A stretch of DNA of 64,000 nt from Setoptus koraiensis (GCA_048013815.1 CM106585.1:12524001-12588000); one strand, 5' to 3'; shown: positions 44,301 through 55,698, counted from the first letter of the stretch. Translations and numbers: made by a program. Notes: generated from the letters alone by a model not told the origin.

Positions 44301-44739
44301 AACAACAGAATGCGAAGAGATGAGATTCCAATCTCTATTTCTCAGTCACGTATATGTTTCACGTATGTAATTCGTTTGTATCATAACACAGCTCAGTACT
44401 ACCATTGTTGTTCGCCAGATAACTAAGAGCTTGCCAGACATGAGAAAAAGGTCATCGATATAAATAATATATTGATTACATATTAAGTAACAACAGCAAC
44501 AACAATAACAATTCATGTACATGCAGCGTCTCAATTTATTTTCTACTACACAATTGATGTTGATTAAATATAAGCTACCGGTCTAAATCATTGAGATGAG
44601 CCCATGACTGTAAACGCCAGCCCGTGTTGCTTGCAAATGATGCTGCCGGTTTCGTTATCATTGGGTTTTTTAGGCACAATTGTGTGTCTAGAAAATTATC
44701 TTGGCAAAGTTATAAATGTAATAGTACTATGGAACGTCT
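41371..44739. other. Long intergenic region
   Basis: 3.4 kb without a supported gene. Short frames on both strands lack family motifs. It contains short CT runs (about 41951-41971) and CAA repeats (about 42475-42495). It may hold regulatory sequence and a 5' UTR exon of the His/Lys-rich gene. Confidence 0.45.
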
Positions 44740-46018
44740 TCAGGTTGGCAGAGTTATTTCATTGGATTTAAATTCGGCTTCCATATAGTCCAATTCTTTC
44801 TTAACTTTAGCTCTTCGCTCAGCTACATACACTAAATATGGATAAAAGCAGAAAGATAAGAAAAATCAATAGATTAAAACAATATAAAAGTTGTGTCGTT
44901 TTCATGTTTCTAGTGGCAACTAAACTTACATTTATAATAGTCTCTGGATTCTCTCAATTTCTTTTCTGTTTCCGCATTATGTAAGCGTGGCAGCCAAAAT
45001 ACGCATGGTTTCACGTCAGTTTTAATGAAGTTACCTAGATTCTTGTAGGATAGTTCCCAGTTTTCATGCTGTAACGGAGAATGATGATATATTGATAAAT
45101 GTTTCAACTACTAGACTAAATCAGATCTATCTTTACATTGATTACCTACCCTTTGAACTTTGTCTAATTTGAGATCTATTCTTTCAAGTTGCTCTTGTTT
45201 AATTTGTTTGCTGGAGATTAACTTGTCCCTCTCTTCCATTGCAATCGCCCTCTCCTCTTCTACGGCAATTTCGAGTTTTTTCTCAATTTTGCTCCTTTTA
45301 TTGGTCTAAAAATATTATCAGTGAGTGAAAAAGTTGCAGATTAGCGAACAAGAAGAATTCATGTGAAGACAACTAGATATCAAAGTTATTCATATTCACT
45401 TACAGTCTCTAATCGGTGAGATTCTTCAGATTGGAATCTTTCCAATGTGCCCACAATCATGCCAAACATCCTCTTATTTCTAGCCAAACCTTTTTTGTCA
45501 TTCTTCTGAACTTCTATGGCATCTATGCGCTGCTGACTGATATCTTGCTGGCATGCTGGTAAAGTTACAACAGAAGATAAAATAGCTGGCCTAACATGAT
45601 GATTGGTGGACGATTTTGGTCGTCTTTTCGTATCACAACTGTCTTCATCATTACTGCTAGTGAAATCACTATCTGAAGACCTATGGTGGTTCATTCTCTT
45701 TGTTTTATCTCGACGGCTTGTATCATCAGAGTGTATCGTTGAAATAAGCGACTGGTTAGTAGAGGGCACTGCTGACTGGATGGAGCTTAATTTGCTCTTT
45801 TCTTTTGACCCAAACAGGCAGTCGATGCCTTCATCGTTTTGATCCGCTGAGGTTGGTTTTTGGTGGTATTTGATATTCGCCCCTATCCTTCTCAAACTTG
45901 AATCGATTTTTCGTAGCTCTGCCTCCAATTCATCATGTTCCCGACGCAAGTCTGTTAGTAGATTAGTGTTGTCCGTGCAACCACGAGCCATGTCATTGTT
46001 GCTGTTGCTAATGGACAT
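44740..46018 (-). CDS. PNN: Pinin, exon-junction-complex splicing factor
   Basis: Four exons, 46018-45404, 45305-45150, 45068-44930 and 44831-44740, join to 333 aa. Pinin is a nuclear protein that binds exon-junction components and regulates alternative splicing. The family core is clear: ARNKRMFGMIVGTLERFQSE, a long charged coiled coil (KIEKKLEIAVEEERAIAMEE, IKQEQLERIDLKLDKVQR), then NLGNFIKTDVKPCVFWLPRL and VAERRAKVKKELDYMEAEF. The N-terminal part has a coiled coil (LRREHDELEAELRKIDSSLR) as in the pinin/SDK region. It ends soon after the core, without the long Ser/Arg-rich tail of vertebrate pinin. Divergent from EIF2B2. Confidence 0.9.
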
Positions 46019-46080
46019 TTTCAGCGTTGATCCAACTAGTTATCAAGACGGGATAAACAAAGCTTGGCTAGTATAAAATG

Positions 46081-46120
46081 TAGTCTCTCTCTCTCTCTCT
46101 GTCTCTCTCCTTCTCGCTCT
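46081..46120. repeat. CT microsatellite
   Basis: TCTCTC run interrupted by single G bases, in the region between pinin and EIF2B2. Confidence 0.85.
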
Positions 46121-46605
46121 CTGTTAAGATTTATGCACTAGATCGTATGACTCGAATCCATGAGGTGGTTGGATGATTCCTTCGGGTACCATGAAGCTGA
46201 TGTTAAATCTTTAAATCATAGTCTATGATGGTAGTAGCGACTAAATTTTCAATTACCTAAGAGAATTCATGATTCGATGAGGATAAAATCTGATGGATTT
46301 GGACGAAATGTCTATCTTGGTGGTGTTAACTGGTCATAAATGTTGTTTCTGGACCTTCGGGTTGTGCGAACCGATATTCGGAATACAGATCGTACAATAA
46401 ACTCTTCTTCACACAGATCAGCAAGCACATTTGAGCTCTCACACACTTTAGCACATGCCATGGGCGCAACCAAACAGATGTTTTTCAGCGTCATTCTGAC
46501 TAATGTCCAACGTACCGTGAATGAGGCGAGACATCGACTTCTGACATTGTTCATGAAAGAAAAAATTAGTTTTTATTACTATTTATAGTTTGTATTTGTA
46601 GTTAC
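46121..46605. other. Divergent promoter region, pinin and EIF2B2
   Basis: No gene supported. It must contain the EIF2B2 promoter and, with the CT run, the pinin promoter. No TATA box was seen. Confidence 0.45.
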
Positions 46606-47757
46606 ATGAACTTAATAATGGAACGATCAATTGAGGACATGATCAACTCATCTGGACTGGCCGACTTGATCAATCAGATGAAGCTTGGGAAGATTTACAA
46701 GGCGCTTGAAGTATCTGAAAGCATATTAAAAACTCTATCGTACATCGTCGAAAATGGACAATGGGTCAAAGTGAGAGACGTATTGAACGCTTTTAGAAGT
46801 ATATACTCATTTTTGGTTGCGCAGAATCTTGTCGAAACTGCTGCAACCAATATGGTTAGGAGGGTGATGCGAATTGTCAGAGATGAGTGCTTTAATTTCA
46901 ATAATAGCGATGATAGGATGCATGATGCTATAAGTACCCTCGATATAGAAGATAAGGAGAATGAAATCTTGGACCTTGAATTGAAAGACGTCAAAAGTTG
47001 TATATTAGAAGCTATTCAAGAGGTCAGCATAGAGTTGGAGCTTAGTTCTAAAATAATTGCAGAACAATCAAAGGAACATATCCAGAACGAAGAAATAATA
47101 TTAACATTGGGAAAATCGAAGATTATCGAGAGCTTCTTGAGGCATGCTAGGAAAAGAAGTAAGAAAAGATTCACAGTCATTGTAGTTGAGTTGGCCCCTT
47201 TTTACTCTGGTCGTGAGATGGCTAATGCCCTCAACGAGGCTGACATAGCTACTCAAGTTATACCCGATTCAGCTGTATTCGCAGTGATGTCGAGAGTGAA
47301 CAAAGTCATAATTGGTATACATTCTATGATGGCCAATGGAGGGATGAAGGCGCCCGCTGGCTCTCATTCAATCGCTCTGGCGGCCAAACACTTTTCCGTT
47401 CCGCTAATTGTATGTTGCCCAATGTATAAGTTGACCCCAGAGTATCTTGTTTCACATGATTCCTTAGCATTCAATCAATTTTCTAGACCTCACAAGATAG
47501 TGCCTTCCTACGGCAATCATGTCGAGGAACACCATGATATTGAATGCAAGGAAGATAAAGGTAATCAGGACGGTGTTGCGAATAGAGAAGATTCCACGAC
47601 TCAAGAATGTGCACATCTAGACACCATTCATTCTATATTCGATTACGTGCCTCCCGAGTTAGTAACTTTGTTCGTGTCAAACAATGGCGGAAACTCCCCT
47701 AGTTATGTTTACCAACTTCTGAACGAGTTATATTGTAAACTTGACTATTTGACTTGA
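46606..47757 (+). CDS. EIF2B2: Translation initiation factor eIF2B subunit beta
   Basis: Single exon, 383 aa (or 379 aa from a second ATG at 46618, MERSIEDM). eIF2B exchanges GDP for GTP on eIF2; the beta subunit belongs to the regulatory subcomplex that senses eIF2-alpha phosphorylation. Family motifs include NMVRRVMRIVRDE, IIESFLRHARKRSKKRFTVI, VVELAPFYSGREMANALNEA, FAVMSRVNKVIIGIHSMMAN, SIALAAKHFSVPLIVCCPMY and FDYVPPELVTLFVSNNGGN. A charged loop of about 35 residues (HHDIECKEDKGNQDGVANRE) expands the segment before FDYVPPEL compared with the human protein. Confidence 0.94.
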   Translation: MNLIMERSIEDMINSSGLADLINQMKLGKIYKALEVSESILKTLSYIVENGQWVKVRDVLNAFRSIYSFLVAQNLVETAATNMVRRVMRIVRDECFNFNNSDDRMHDAISTLDIEDKENEILDLELKDVKSCILEAIQEVSIELELSSKIIAEQSKEHIQNEEIILTLGKSKIIESFLRHARKRSKKRFTVIVVELAPFYSGREMANALNEADIATQVIPDSAVFAVMSRVNKVIIGIHSMMANGGMKAPAGSHSIALAAKHFSVPLIVCCPMYKLTPEYLVSHDSLAFNQFSRPHKIVPSYGNHVEEHHDIECKEDKGNQDGVANREDSTTQECAHLDTIHSIFDYVPPELVTLFVSNNGGNSPSYVYQLLNELYCKLDYLT

Positions 47758-47915
47758 GGATAAATATTCGACATAATCTTTGTCGATAATTCAATTTCGC
47801 TCCTTCCATCACTGTTAGCAAATTCAAGTAATCTCAAAGATCCGAAGTGCACAATTTTCTGATGTTGTCATCCTAGCAATAAATTAAACAATTGACAGTA
47901 CTTTCATCGATCCAA

Positions 47916-48416
47916 TCAAGCAGTCAGAATTTTATCCAAAACTTTGCCCATAGAGTCCATGTTTTGTTGAGGAAAACTTTTAAATTTGACATCATTCTTG
48001 CTAATTGAGATCAACGATTCTTTTAATCCTCGAACATCACAAGACATCAGATATTTGTCTTCACTTAATTGATGGGCTAGCTCGAGTTGATGGTTATCCA
48101 TGAGATCCTCGTTCGTCACAACCAGTAATTTTTTTCCTTTCCGCAATACCTCCAAACAGGTCCCAGCACCAGCGTGACCTACTACTAGATCTGCTTTTTC
48201 AATATCCTCATCTAGGGAATGTTTATACTGATATACCTCAGTTTTAATGCCTCGCAATCTTGGAAGAGATTTCAAGAGTTTAGTGGAACTGCCGCCTTGT
48301 ATTATGAGAGTTGTGTAATTCAGATCTTTCAATGTTTCTAATAAATCAGCATCTAAAATTGCAGCAACCAACTTATCGAATTTCGTCGTACCTACGGTGA
48401 CAAATATGGTTTTCAT
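47916..48416 (-). CDS. ALG13: UDP-GlcNAc transferase subunit ALG13
   Basis: 166 aa from the ATG at 48416, the start that gives the family N terminus MKTIFVTVGTTKFDKLVAAI; the frame is open to 48683 but that extension looks like leader sequence. ALG13 is the catalytic half of the ALG13/ALG14 enzyme that adds the second GlcNAc to dolichol-PP-GlcNAc on the ER surface. The UDP-binding region DLVVGHAGAGTCLEVLRKGK and VTNEDLMDNHQLELAHQLSE are intact. It is the short, single-domain form, without the tudor and OTU domains of vertebrate ALG13. Confidence 0.93.
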   Translation of the reverse strand: MKTIFVTVGTTKFDKLVAAILDADLLETLKDLNYTTLIIQGGSSTKLLKSLPRLRGIKTEVYQYKHSLDEDIEKADLVVGHAGAGTCLEVLRKGKKLLVVTNEDLMDNHQLELAHQLSEDKYLMSCDVRGLKESLISISKNDVKFKSFPQQNMDSMGKVLDKILTA

Positions 48417-48818
48417 TCTGAAATACAGTGAGAAGGCCTGGATTGCAAAAAATTTTATCCTAAAAATACTGGATGTGACCTCACTTTTTTCATACTGTCT
48501 GTGAACACGCACAGTATACCCGCTCGTCCGCCGCCTGCCCAGATGAACAACTTTTCGTCTCTGTATGGCATGATACAGGTTTCGCACAGCATTCAGATGG
48601 CATGCACCAACTGACCAAATTACCCAAAAATGCGAACCTGAGATTGGGTCTAGAGATGGTTCACCATTCAGCCAACATGGCAAACTACTTGAAGATAATC
48701 AAGCGGTAAGCGAAGAATCTGAGAATAAAGGCCAAGGTGATTAAGGAAATGAGGCAAGAGCGGTTTTTAAATTTAGTATCGAGTCTTACAACACGATCAT
48801 TTTATGTTAATTAGTAAA

Positions 48819-49211
48819 TTATGATGAATCTTCAACGTTCTCTGTCTGAAGGCCTTTGAAAGAGGCAACAGGGACGTGTTGGACAAGGGTGTATAATTTG
48901 TGGATGCTCTCTTCATCATCATTACGCTTTCTGGACAAGCGCACCCTGACTCTGTAAGGTACGTTCTTGATTCCATTTGACCAAATGAATTTGTTAAGCC
49001 TAGTGTCAATTCGTACATCGGGTGTTCCGAATTGTTTTTCGGCAAACTCCTTGATTGCTTTGATAGCTCTTGGAGCACGCTTCTTGAATCCTATACCATG
49101 AATTCTTCGGTGAATGTTGACCGTGTATTCACGGGTGGCTACCTCATTCAATGTCCTGTTGACAACAGTTTTGCCAGATTTAGCGAGGCCCTTGCCCTTT
49201 CCAACAGCCAT
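48819..49211 (-). CDS. RPL31: 60S ribosomal protein L31 (eL31)
   Basis: 130 aa, single exon. Family sequence is clear: [78 protein letters not shown]. It is a structural protein of the large subunit near the tunnel exit. Divergent from TFB2M, 564 bases apart; the composite element at 49409-49462 lies about 200-250 bases upstream of its start. Confidence 0.97.
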   Translation of the reverse strand: MAVGKGKGLAKSGKTVVNRTLNEVATREYTVNIHRRIHGIGFKKRAPRAIKAIKEFAEKQFGTPDVRIDTRLNKFIWSNGIKNVPYRVRVRLSRKRNDDEESIHKLYTLVQHVPVASFKGLQTENVEDSS

Positions 49212-49408
49212 TTTTAGATTTTATAATGGGTTGTTAATAAATTGTGTAAATAGGTGTCCTTTTAATTGAGATTAATTCTTCTCTGAAGAACAATTATTTT
49301 CTATGAAAGTAATGAGAATGAAGCGGTCCGATGACGAGCGAGTGGATGCATGGAATAGATAAGAAAGAATCGCATAAGGAGCACATGCATTGACGGAAGT
49401 TTAGATTG

Positions 49409-49462
49409 TTCATTCCACCAGGTGGCGTTCAAAACTTTCGGCGCATTTTTCAAAGTGCAAAA
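49409..49462 (+). promoter_or_regulatory. Composite CTCF-like promoter element, copy B
   Basis: CACCAGGTGGCG (49415-49426) matches the CTCF core, then ACTTTCGGCGCA and CAAAGTGCAAAAA follow at the same spacing as in copy A (1935-1988). Copies have the same orientation relative to the minus-strand gene downstream (RPL31 here, PSMB1 there). Confidence 0.5.
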
Positions 49463-49775
49463 AAAGTGTTGTCTATTCCAAGAGGCGCCTTTCCTCAATG
49501 TCACACAATGAAATGTTGGCGAATGATTATAAAGCGAAGACAAACATGTGAGAAAAACATGTGAATACTTATGATTCGTAAAACAAAACACTATCCAGAT
49601 TATCGGGACAATTGCAGCATCTCGGTCCCTTTTTATCCACATTTCGATTATTATCTCAAATTATACAATGATACATTGTAAATATCTTACATTGTATCTC
49701 ATTCGCCACAAATCACTATATTGCGCCCATCAGAGGAATCTATGAATTAGAAGGATACACTTATTTCTCGAGGAC
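49463..49775. other. Divergent promoter region, RPL31 and TFB2M
   Basis: No coding sequence supported. Probably holds the TFB2M promoter and leader. Confidence 0.45.
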
Positions 49776-50966
49776 ATGTCTACAAAAATCGCTCTGGGTC
49801 CTCTGAGGAGTATAGTGCGACCACTTCAACACTACAATCTCACTAATGAGTCAATAGCAAAAAGAATAATTGATATTATTGATCCAAAAGATTCAACACT
49901 CATAGTTCCTTACAGTGGCTATCCAGGTGTGTTTGGCAAAACCCTGTTGAGCTCAAACTATGACAAGCTATTACTGGGTATAGGCAATAAGTCGTTGAAA
50001 CCAGAGCTTGAGGTTTGTATGGAATGTTTACAGTCACCAGCTGATCACTATTGTCCCGGTGAGAATCTAGGCTAATCCAAATTTACTCTGCACCTTCTAT
50101 GTTTTCCTACACCTTTCTAGAGTTATGTCAAAACTAATCATTATAGGAGGAATATCGAAGTATTAGAGCACGATATCCTAGTCAAATCATTCAATGTGAG
50201 ATGCCAACTAACCCAAAATGTGATTCAAAACTCATTGTCAGGATGCTATCATGAGAAAGACTGGAAAATTTTGACCAAAAACAAATTCATAATACCTCTC
50301 CTCAAAAGCAAAGCTGAGGCCTCGTTTTTGACGAGTCTGTATTACCAAATGGCTTACAGAAATGGTCTTCATGGCAATGGAAGGACAGAGTTTTTCATGT
50401 TTCTATCTGGTCGCCAAAACATATATCTGAACGCGAAACCCTCCCTGAACCTTCTATACTATCGTAGCAATACAGTTTTATACAATACTGTTTTCGATAT
50501 TCAAGTTTTAGACAGCATGGACCTCAGGGAGGCATTCGATATATCTTTGAGGAAAATTCAAAAAATACGTCTACCAACTGACCACCCAAGATCAGATTTA
50601 TATAACAGAGTACATTTGGTCAAGTTAACACCTAAATGCGACATTTTTGAGCGATTCAGTCCAAACACATTATTGGAATATAGGTTCCTTGTTAAACAGT
50701 GTATGCATAAACGCACTACGTTAGTGGTGCCATTTATGGAGCGATGGTTTCCCAATTGTAGACTTGATTTGTACACAATAGGATTCGATACGAGAAAAAG
50801 ATTTGGTGATATGACATGTGATGATCTAACAAAACTTTATATGTATGTCAGCACTAGGCCAGATTATCACATGTCAACGATGCAAGCAGCAGCCTCTTCG
50901 ATTGAAGGAACAATTCAAGAACAAGAAGAGCCTCAATTTATAGACATGAGATATGAATTTGCCTAG
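49776..50966 (+). CDS. TFB2M: Mitochondrial transcription factor B2
   Basis: Two exons, 49776-50012 and 50121-50966, join in phase 0 to 360 aa. This junction (KPELE to SYVKTNHYRRNIEVLEHD) was preferred because it aligns with the family segment after SAM motif I; its donor is the weak GTTTGT, while a nearby GTGAG donor breaks the frame. TFB2M is a dimethyladenosine-transferase fold protein that melts mitochondrial promoters with POLRMT. The motif I region is degenerate (LIVPYSGYPGVFGKTLL), as in the transcription-specialised paralogue. FMFLSGRQNIYLNAKPS, LEYRFLVKQCMHKRTTLVV and LYTIGFDTRKRFGDMT fit the family. The alternative is the related TFB1M, considered less likely. Confidence 0.8.
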
Positions 50967-51253
50967 ATAAATTAGATCTAATATGTAGAGATGTCATTTT
51001 AAAAGTGCCAGTTTTCTGACATTGGTTTATTGTTGTCGTCAGAAACTCGCTCAATCACCTGTAAATCGCATACATGTATTTTATTGTCTATCTAATATCA
51101 TGTACTATTTTGTGCTAAATTTTCATGGTTTCTGACATGATTGATGGTTTTGTTGTAGTTCGTCGTCTAACTTTAAAGCCTCTCGACCTTGCGCGACGTT
51201 ATTAAAAAATCTACATAATTTTACATGTATCAAGACTAATATACAAAACATGA

Positions 51254-54070
51254 TCAGGAGTGAAGACCTTGCCAAGAATTGTATTCCAACTGATCGTTAC
51301 TGGAAAACCCCATGGACGCTTCTCGCGATGGACCGACATTTGCATTATGTAACAATTGATTAGGAGCGGCGGATGGATTTGTCTGGAAAGCATAATTACT
51401 ATTTGTTGTATTTTGATTATCATTGACCAAATCAATCAATGTGTCAATGATATTATTATCATTATTAGTTGTTGTTGAGTTGGTGTTTTGTTGTATTTGC
51501 TGTTGTTGCTGCTGACTATATTGGAATTGAACATTATGACTTTGATTCAGTTGCGATTGATTGGCGGCATGAGGCCCTATGGCCGATGTTGTAACCAAGG
51601 TTAATCTACCATCTGACGTCCTGTACATACCTGACAGGGACTGTTGATTGACACTGTTGTTATTAGGCAGACTACTGGGGCCACCATTATTAAAGTCACC
51701 ATCTAGAAAGAAGCTATTCAATAGATTAGAATTGTGACTACTCGGATTAATGCAAGTCGCAACCACCTGTCGTTGATTCGACGAAACATTATTGGCACCG
51801 TTCACCAAGGTCAGCAGTTGATTGCCTCTAGAATGCTCCAGAGGGGGTCTTTTAGTATTGTTATTGGCCAATGATTGACACATGGAGTTTGTGGATACCT
51901 TATCCTGGCCTAGAGATCTATCTTGGATTGTCATCAATACCTCAATCCGTTGAGCATCATCTCGCTTATTCTTGCCATTAGCTTGTGCCATTTTTTGTTG
52001 TTGTTGTCTCTGAGCATTCTTGTTTGCATCATCTGCCGTACATAATGTTTGACTAATAGGCACTTCATTGTCAATTATCAGTTTCTTTCTGAGATTATCG
52101 AAATGTTTAGATGTGTTGGCATCGTACTGTGTTGACGAAAAAATCTTAATTGCGGTTGATGAGTTGGGAGTCCTCAGCTCGTTAGATTGCCCCCTTGACG
52201 AACTGCACGAAGACACATCTCTTTGGTTGGTAGTCGACTTGGTCTGTTGTTTTTGTCGCTTGTTTGAAGTGACAGCAAGTGTACAAGCTGGTGCCACCTG
52301 AAGATTGACCCCACTTGATGTGGGAGTTGATTTTTTTGGTAACAGTCTCCTATTGGTATTGGCAGTGGTGATTTTCGGTGTGCCATTCTCGCGAGTTCTA
52401 CTTTCATCCGATTGTAATCGTTGCAAATAGTTGCTATCATATTCTGTAGTCCTCGTAGTTCCTGAAGTGTCACGAGATACGCTCAATACATTGGTGTTGC
52501 TGGCTTGTTTCTTACTTGATGATGTAGCATTCGCCTTGTTAACTTTTTTATTATTCCCTGAATTGTCCTGCAGCAGTTTTCGTTGTTTAGCTGTTTGTTT
52601 TGATGCGAGTGATGTACTATTGCGTTTCTCTATATTGTCTTTGTTGTTGGGTGTAGGTCTCTGATTAGTATTATGATGTTGTTGTATTGCACTACTTTGT
52701 TTTATGCTATTGTTGTTGGTCTTGCTGGATAGTGATATAGAAACAGTTTGATTGTTCGAATGTTGGCCTTGCTGGTAATGCTGGAGTTGTTGTTGGTGTT
52801 GCTGTTGTTGGTGCTGCTGGGTCAAAGGTGGTGAATTGGTCATGGGTTGAGGGTGCTGAAATAAATTGGTTGTTATGTTGCTGTTTTCATTATGATAATT
52901 TGAACTTTCGTTGAATGTATTCCCAGAGAGCATCATATTTAAATATTGATCATTAGCGGTAATACTAAAATCGCTGAGATCATCGCTATTAAAATCATCG
53001 TTTTCTAAAAAATGGTTTATTTGGTCCTCGTTGTTGTGATGTTCTTGCTGGCTGGTAATAGCATTGATATTATTATTATTATTGCTATTGCTGTTGCTAT
53101 TACCATAATTGGTATTGCTCGAAGATAAACCCCTAACACAATTTATATTTTCATGACTCTCATCGATGACTTGATAACTTTGAGTATCAAGCGTCGGATA
53201 ATTCAAGCACCTATTCATGAGATTATTGCAAACGGATGATATTCTATTCATATCTTTATGACAATCATTGTTAGACTGCTTACTACTGCTATTACTATTT
53301 GTAGTGGCTGTCTTTTTGCCAATGGCACTCGACAAATAAGTCGCTTTTTTGCTCTCATTGTGTGCTTTGTGAGACCGGAAATTGAAGCAGTTCGATGGAA
53401 ACAATTGCTCTTTCTCACTATCTTCTTCATCATCGTAAAATTCAAATTCGTCACCAACCATGTCTGCTCTGTGCTCTTCTTCGTCGTCATCTTCGTCGTC
53501 TAATACATCTTCGTTGTTGTTTTGTGCATCTTGTGTATCAGCTTTATCATTGTCATAGTAACAATTATTATTTGTATCGAAGTATGAAAGATTTTCGTGA
53601 TTCAAAAGATCCGAGAAACTGTTTGAATTGTTTGTCTGTTTCGCCTTATTGGCTGTCGCATCCGTATTGGTCTTGGGAACAGTATTTTTACCGTTGCTGG
53701 ATTTGTTATTACTGTGAATCTGTTTATTACTATTGTTGATGGGATGGTGCTGGTAGTTGCTTGCAGCCAATGAGGATATATTTGCTGAATCAGTATGACT
53801 ATGAATGTGTTGAAACTGTTGAGCAATGGCATTGTGGACACCATTTTGTATTGCACCGGCGAAGTTAGATTGAATTGTTCCGTCTGATTTTGAGGAAGAA
53901 TTTTGCACAGTTAAGTGGTCGGTGTTTGCAGTGGTAGCATCATTGTGACAGAAAGCATTTTGATGAGATGACGGCGCACCAATCTGTTGCTGCTGGTGAC
54001 CTACGGTTGTTTCTAGTGTCTGACTAGTCTGATTTGGATAGCCAGCTTGATTTAGAGCGGCAGCAAAATC
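51254..54070 (-). CDS. Gln/Asn-rich terminal exon, possibly of SRF
   Basis: An open block of 938 codons plus stop that begins after an acceptor (AATTAG at 54071-54076) with DFAAALNQAGYPNQTSQTLE and has no credible start codon at its head, so it is a 3' exon of a minus-strand gene. It is very rich in Asn, Gln and Ser, with an acidic stretch (LDDEDDDEEEH, FEFYDDEEDSEKEQLFP) near residue 210 and repeated short Leu/Phe-Asp motifs, like a transcriptional activation region. Phase 0 at its start matches the phase-0 donor at the end of SRF exon 2 (60692), the nearest same-strand donor. Assignment to SRF is inference; it could belong to an unrecognised neighbouring gene. Confidence 0.5.
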   Translation of the reverse strand, partial: DFAAALNQAGYPNQTSQTLETTVGHQQQQIGAPSSHQNAFCHNDATTANTDHLTVQNSSSKSDGTIQSNFAGAIQNGVHNAIAQQFQHIHSHTDSANISSLAASNYQHHPINNSNKQIHSNNKSSNGKNTVPKTNTDATANKAKQTNNSNSFSDLLNHENLSYFDTNNNCYYDNDKADTQDAQNNNEDVLDDEDDDEEEHRADMVGDEFEFYDDEEDSEKEQLFPSNCFNFRSHKAHNESKKATYLSSAIGKKTATTNSNSSSKQSNNDCHKDMNRISSVCNNLMNRCLNYPTLDTQSYQVIDESHENINCVRGLSSSNTNYGNSNSNSNNNNNINAITSQQEHHNNEDQINHFLENDDFNSDDLSDFSITANDQYLNMMLSGNTFNESSNYHNENSNITTNLFQHPQPMTNSPPLTQQHQQQQHQQQLQHYQQGQHSNNQTVSISLSSKTNNNSIKQSSAIQQHHNTNQRPTPNNKDNIEKRNSTSLASKQTAKQRKLLQDNSGNNKKVNKANATSSSKKQASNTNVLSVSRDTSGTTRTTEYDSNYLQRLQSDESRTRENGTPKITTANTNRRLLPKKSTPTSSGVNLQVAPACTLAVTSNKRQKQQTKSTTNQRDVSSCSSSRGQSNELRTPNSSTAIKIFSSTQYDANTSKHFDNLRKKLIIDNEVPISQTLCTADDANKNAQRQQQQKMAQANGKNKRDDAQRIEVLMTIQDRSLGQDKVSTNSMCQSLANNNTKRPPLEHSRGNQLLTLVNGANNVSSNQRQVVATCINPSSHNSNLLNSFFLDGDFNNGGPSSLPNNNSVNQQSLSGMYRTSDGRLTLVTTSAIGPHAANQSQLNQSHNVQFQYSQQQQQQIQQNTNSTTTNNDNNIIDTLIDLVNDNQNTTNSNYAFQTNPSAAPNQLLHNANVGPSREASMGFSSNDQLEYNSWQGLHS

Positions 54071-55236
54071 CTAATTGTGCGATTGGCCAGATTGTCACAG
54101 AGAGAAAGCGCAGAAATGAGTCAATTAATTAACAAATGACTGATGGTCAAGATAAGTATAGGGTGAAATGGTGCAATTCATCGGGTCGAAATAATAATTA
54201 GGTTGGGAGACGATCTGACACAACGAAATTGTGTACAATGAAGTAACAAAGTAAAAAATGACAAGTTGTGAAGCGAATTTTGCAAACTATTTGCATGCGT
54301 GTTTAATAAATAAACGCCTACGATTGTGTTCTCTTTATAAAGATCCTATTTTAATTATACTCTATTATAGTACTTTTAAATATGTATCATGTATGCAAAT
54401 ATGTCTCGACACACGAAACAAAGAGACCGTTATTAATCATAACAGAATATCAGTTATGAGTGGACACATTTGATGTGTTCACATCGTATCGTAAGTGCTG
54501 TGTAAGTGGTGAAAGGTCATTTGGCATTAATGCATGTCCGTTGGGCCCATACATGTTGAGATGGCACTTAACTGGAAGAACTGATACAATTGCTGTAAAA
54601 CTTTGATATTGCCGTTATGGTGTAACTAAAACAATATTCTAAAGCAAATTAATAATTATGTAAAATAATAATGCTGATAAAATCTATCTATGTGCGATCA
54701 ATGAAACGACGGCAGCAGCAGCAATCCAATTGCTATCGCTATCACGCTTGTTGTCTAAACTACTTATTGCAATGTACACACACAAAATGTATAATTAACA
54801 ATGTAATAATAATAATAATAATAATAGTAATAATAATAATATATATATATAATAATAATAATGACAAAAGTATGTTACTTTAGTGTTGCATCATCATGGC
54901 GATCTCTTTGATGTGGCGCAATCATATTTTAGCTGGCAGGAGCAAGAAGCTAAGAGGAAAGAAGTAATGTGAATCAACATAAACGTAACTCTTTTTTGTT
55001 TGTTGCGTAATGTTTCGATGATTGTTTCACACAATGTTCACACGAGATATGTCTGATAAAGTTTCAATAACGGCAGTTCCTGTTGTTACTATAAGCACTA
55101 CTACTGAAAAGTAAATTCTCTCTGGTCTGATCCTATCCGACGCATCACATCACAGCATACAGATCAAATGTTTGTCTATCCAATGTTTTTGGCCCACTTT
55201 TACATGCTGTGTACAGTGTGCTGTCTACATGCAAAA
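54071..55236. other. Non-coding between candidate SRF 3' exons
   Basis: No coding sequence supported. AAT/ATA microsatellite at about 54806-54862; otherwise AT-rich sequence. Confidence 0.5.
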
Positions 55237-55698
55237 TTAAAGCGTACAAAATGGAGGCAACGATCCGCCACTAGATGAGGCATGTAAATTATCGTTCAAT
55301 ATGGAATGAAATGAATGATCCTCAGCGTCCAACGACGACGACGTTGAAACAGACGATGCCGACATAGGTCCGTTATGCATTAAATTCAAGTGTTGATTTA
55401 ATAGATGATCGAAATGATTTGAGCTGTTGTTAGTCGCTCTTGAGTTTGCTTGTTGTTGTTGTGGCGGCTGCTGGCTAGCAGTCTGGCTAGTTTGATGGCT
55501 AGTTGAATTTTGAATGGGATGAGGACCGCGTAAGTCTATAAGGTGACTATTGTGTAATGCAGCTGTCACTCTATGACTGCCACCTAACATTTGTCGGGTG
55601 CCACCCAATTGCTGCTGCTGCTGATGATGATGATGATGACTAGTAGAATGGAATGCGGATGACAGAATTGAATCGCCGCCATCTAATATATTATTAAG
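55237..55698 (-). CDS. Candidate alternative 3' exon of SRF
   Basis: After a good acceptor (CAATCAG at 55699-55705) the frame reads LNNILDGGDSILSSAFHSTS, then His and Gln runs, HFDHLLNQHLNLMHNGPMSA and SLPPFCTL before a stop; 153 aa. It starts in phase 0, as the donor of SRF exon 2 requires. No in-frame donor at its end fits the next exon at 54070, so it looks like a terminal exon. A separate gene starting at 55788 is possible, but the extra N-terminal 30 residues look like translated acceptor-side intron. Confidence 0.45.
   Translation of the reverse strand, partial: LNNILDGGDSILSSAFHSTSHHHHHQQQQQLGGTRQMLGGSHRVTAALHNSHLIDLRGPHPIQNSTSHQTSQTASQQPPQQQQANSRATNNSSNHFDHLLNQHLNLMHNGPMSASSVSTSSSLDAEDHSFHSILNDNLHASSSGGSLPPFCTL

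Noticed and set aside
48417-48683. N-terminal extension of ALG13
   Set aside because: Open in frame, but the family N terminus begins at the ATG at 48416 and the extension has no presequence-like features.
49301-49642. 113-codon minus-strand frame whose middle resembles a frame at 1817-2041
   Set aside because: The protein resemblance is simply the shared 48-bp composite element read in the same frame; outside that element the two frames do not match. Treated as regulatory DNA.
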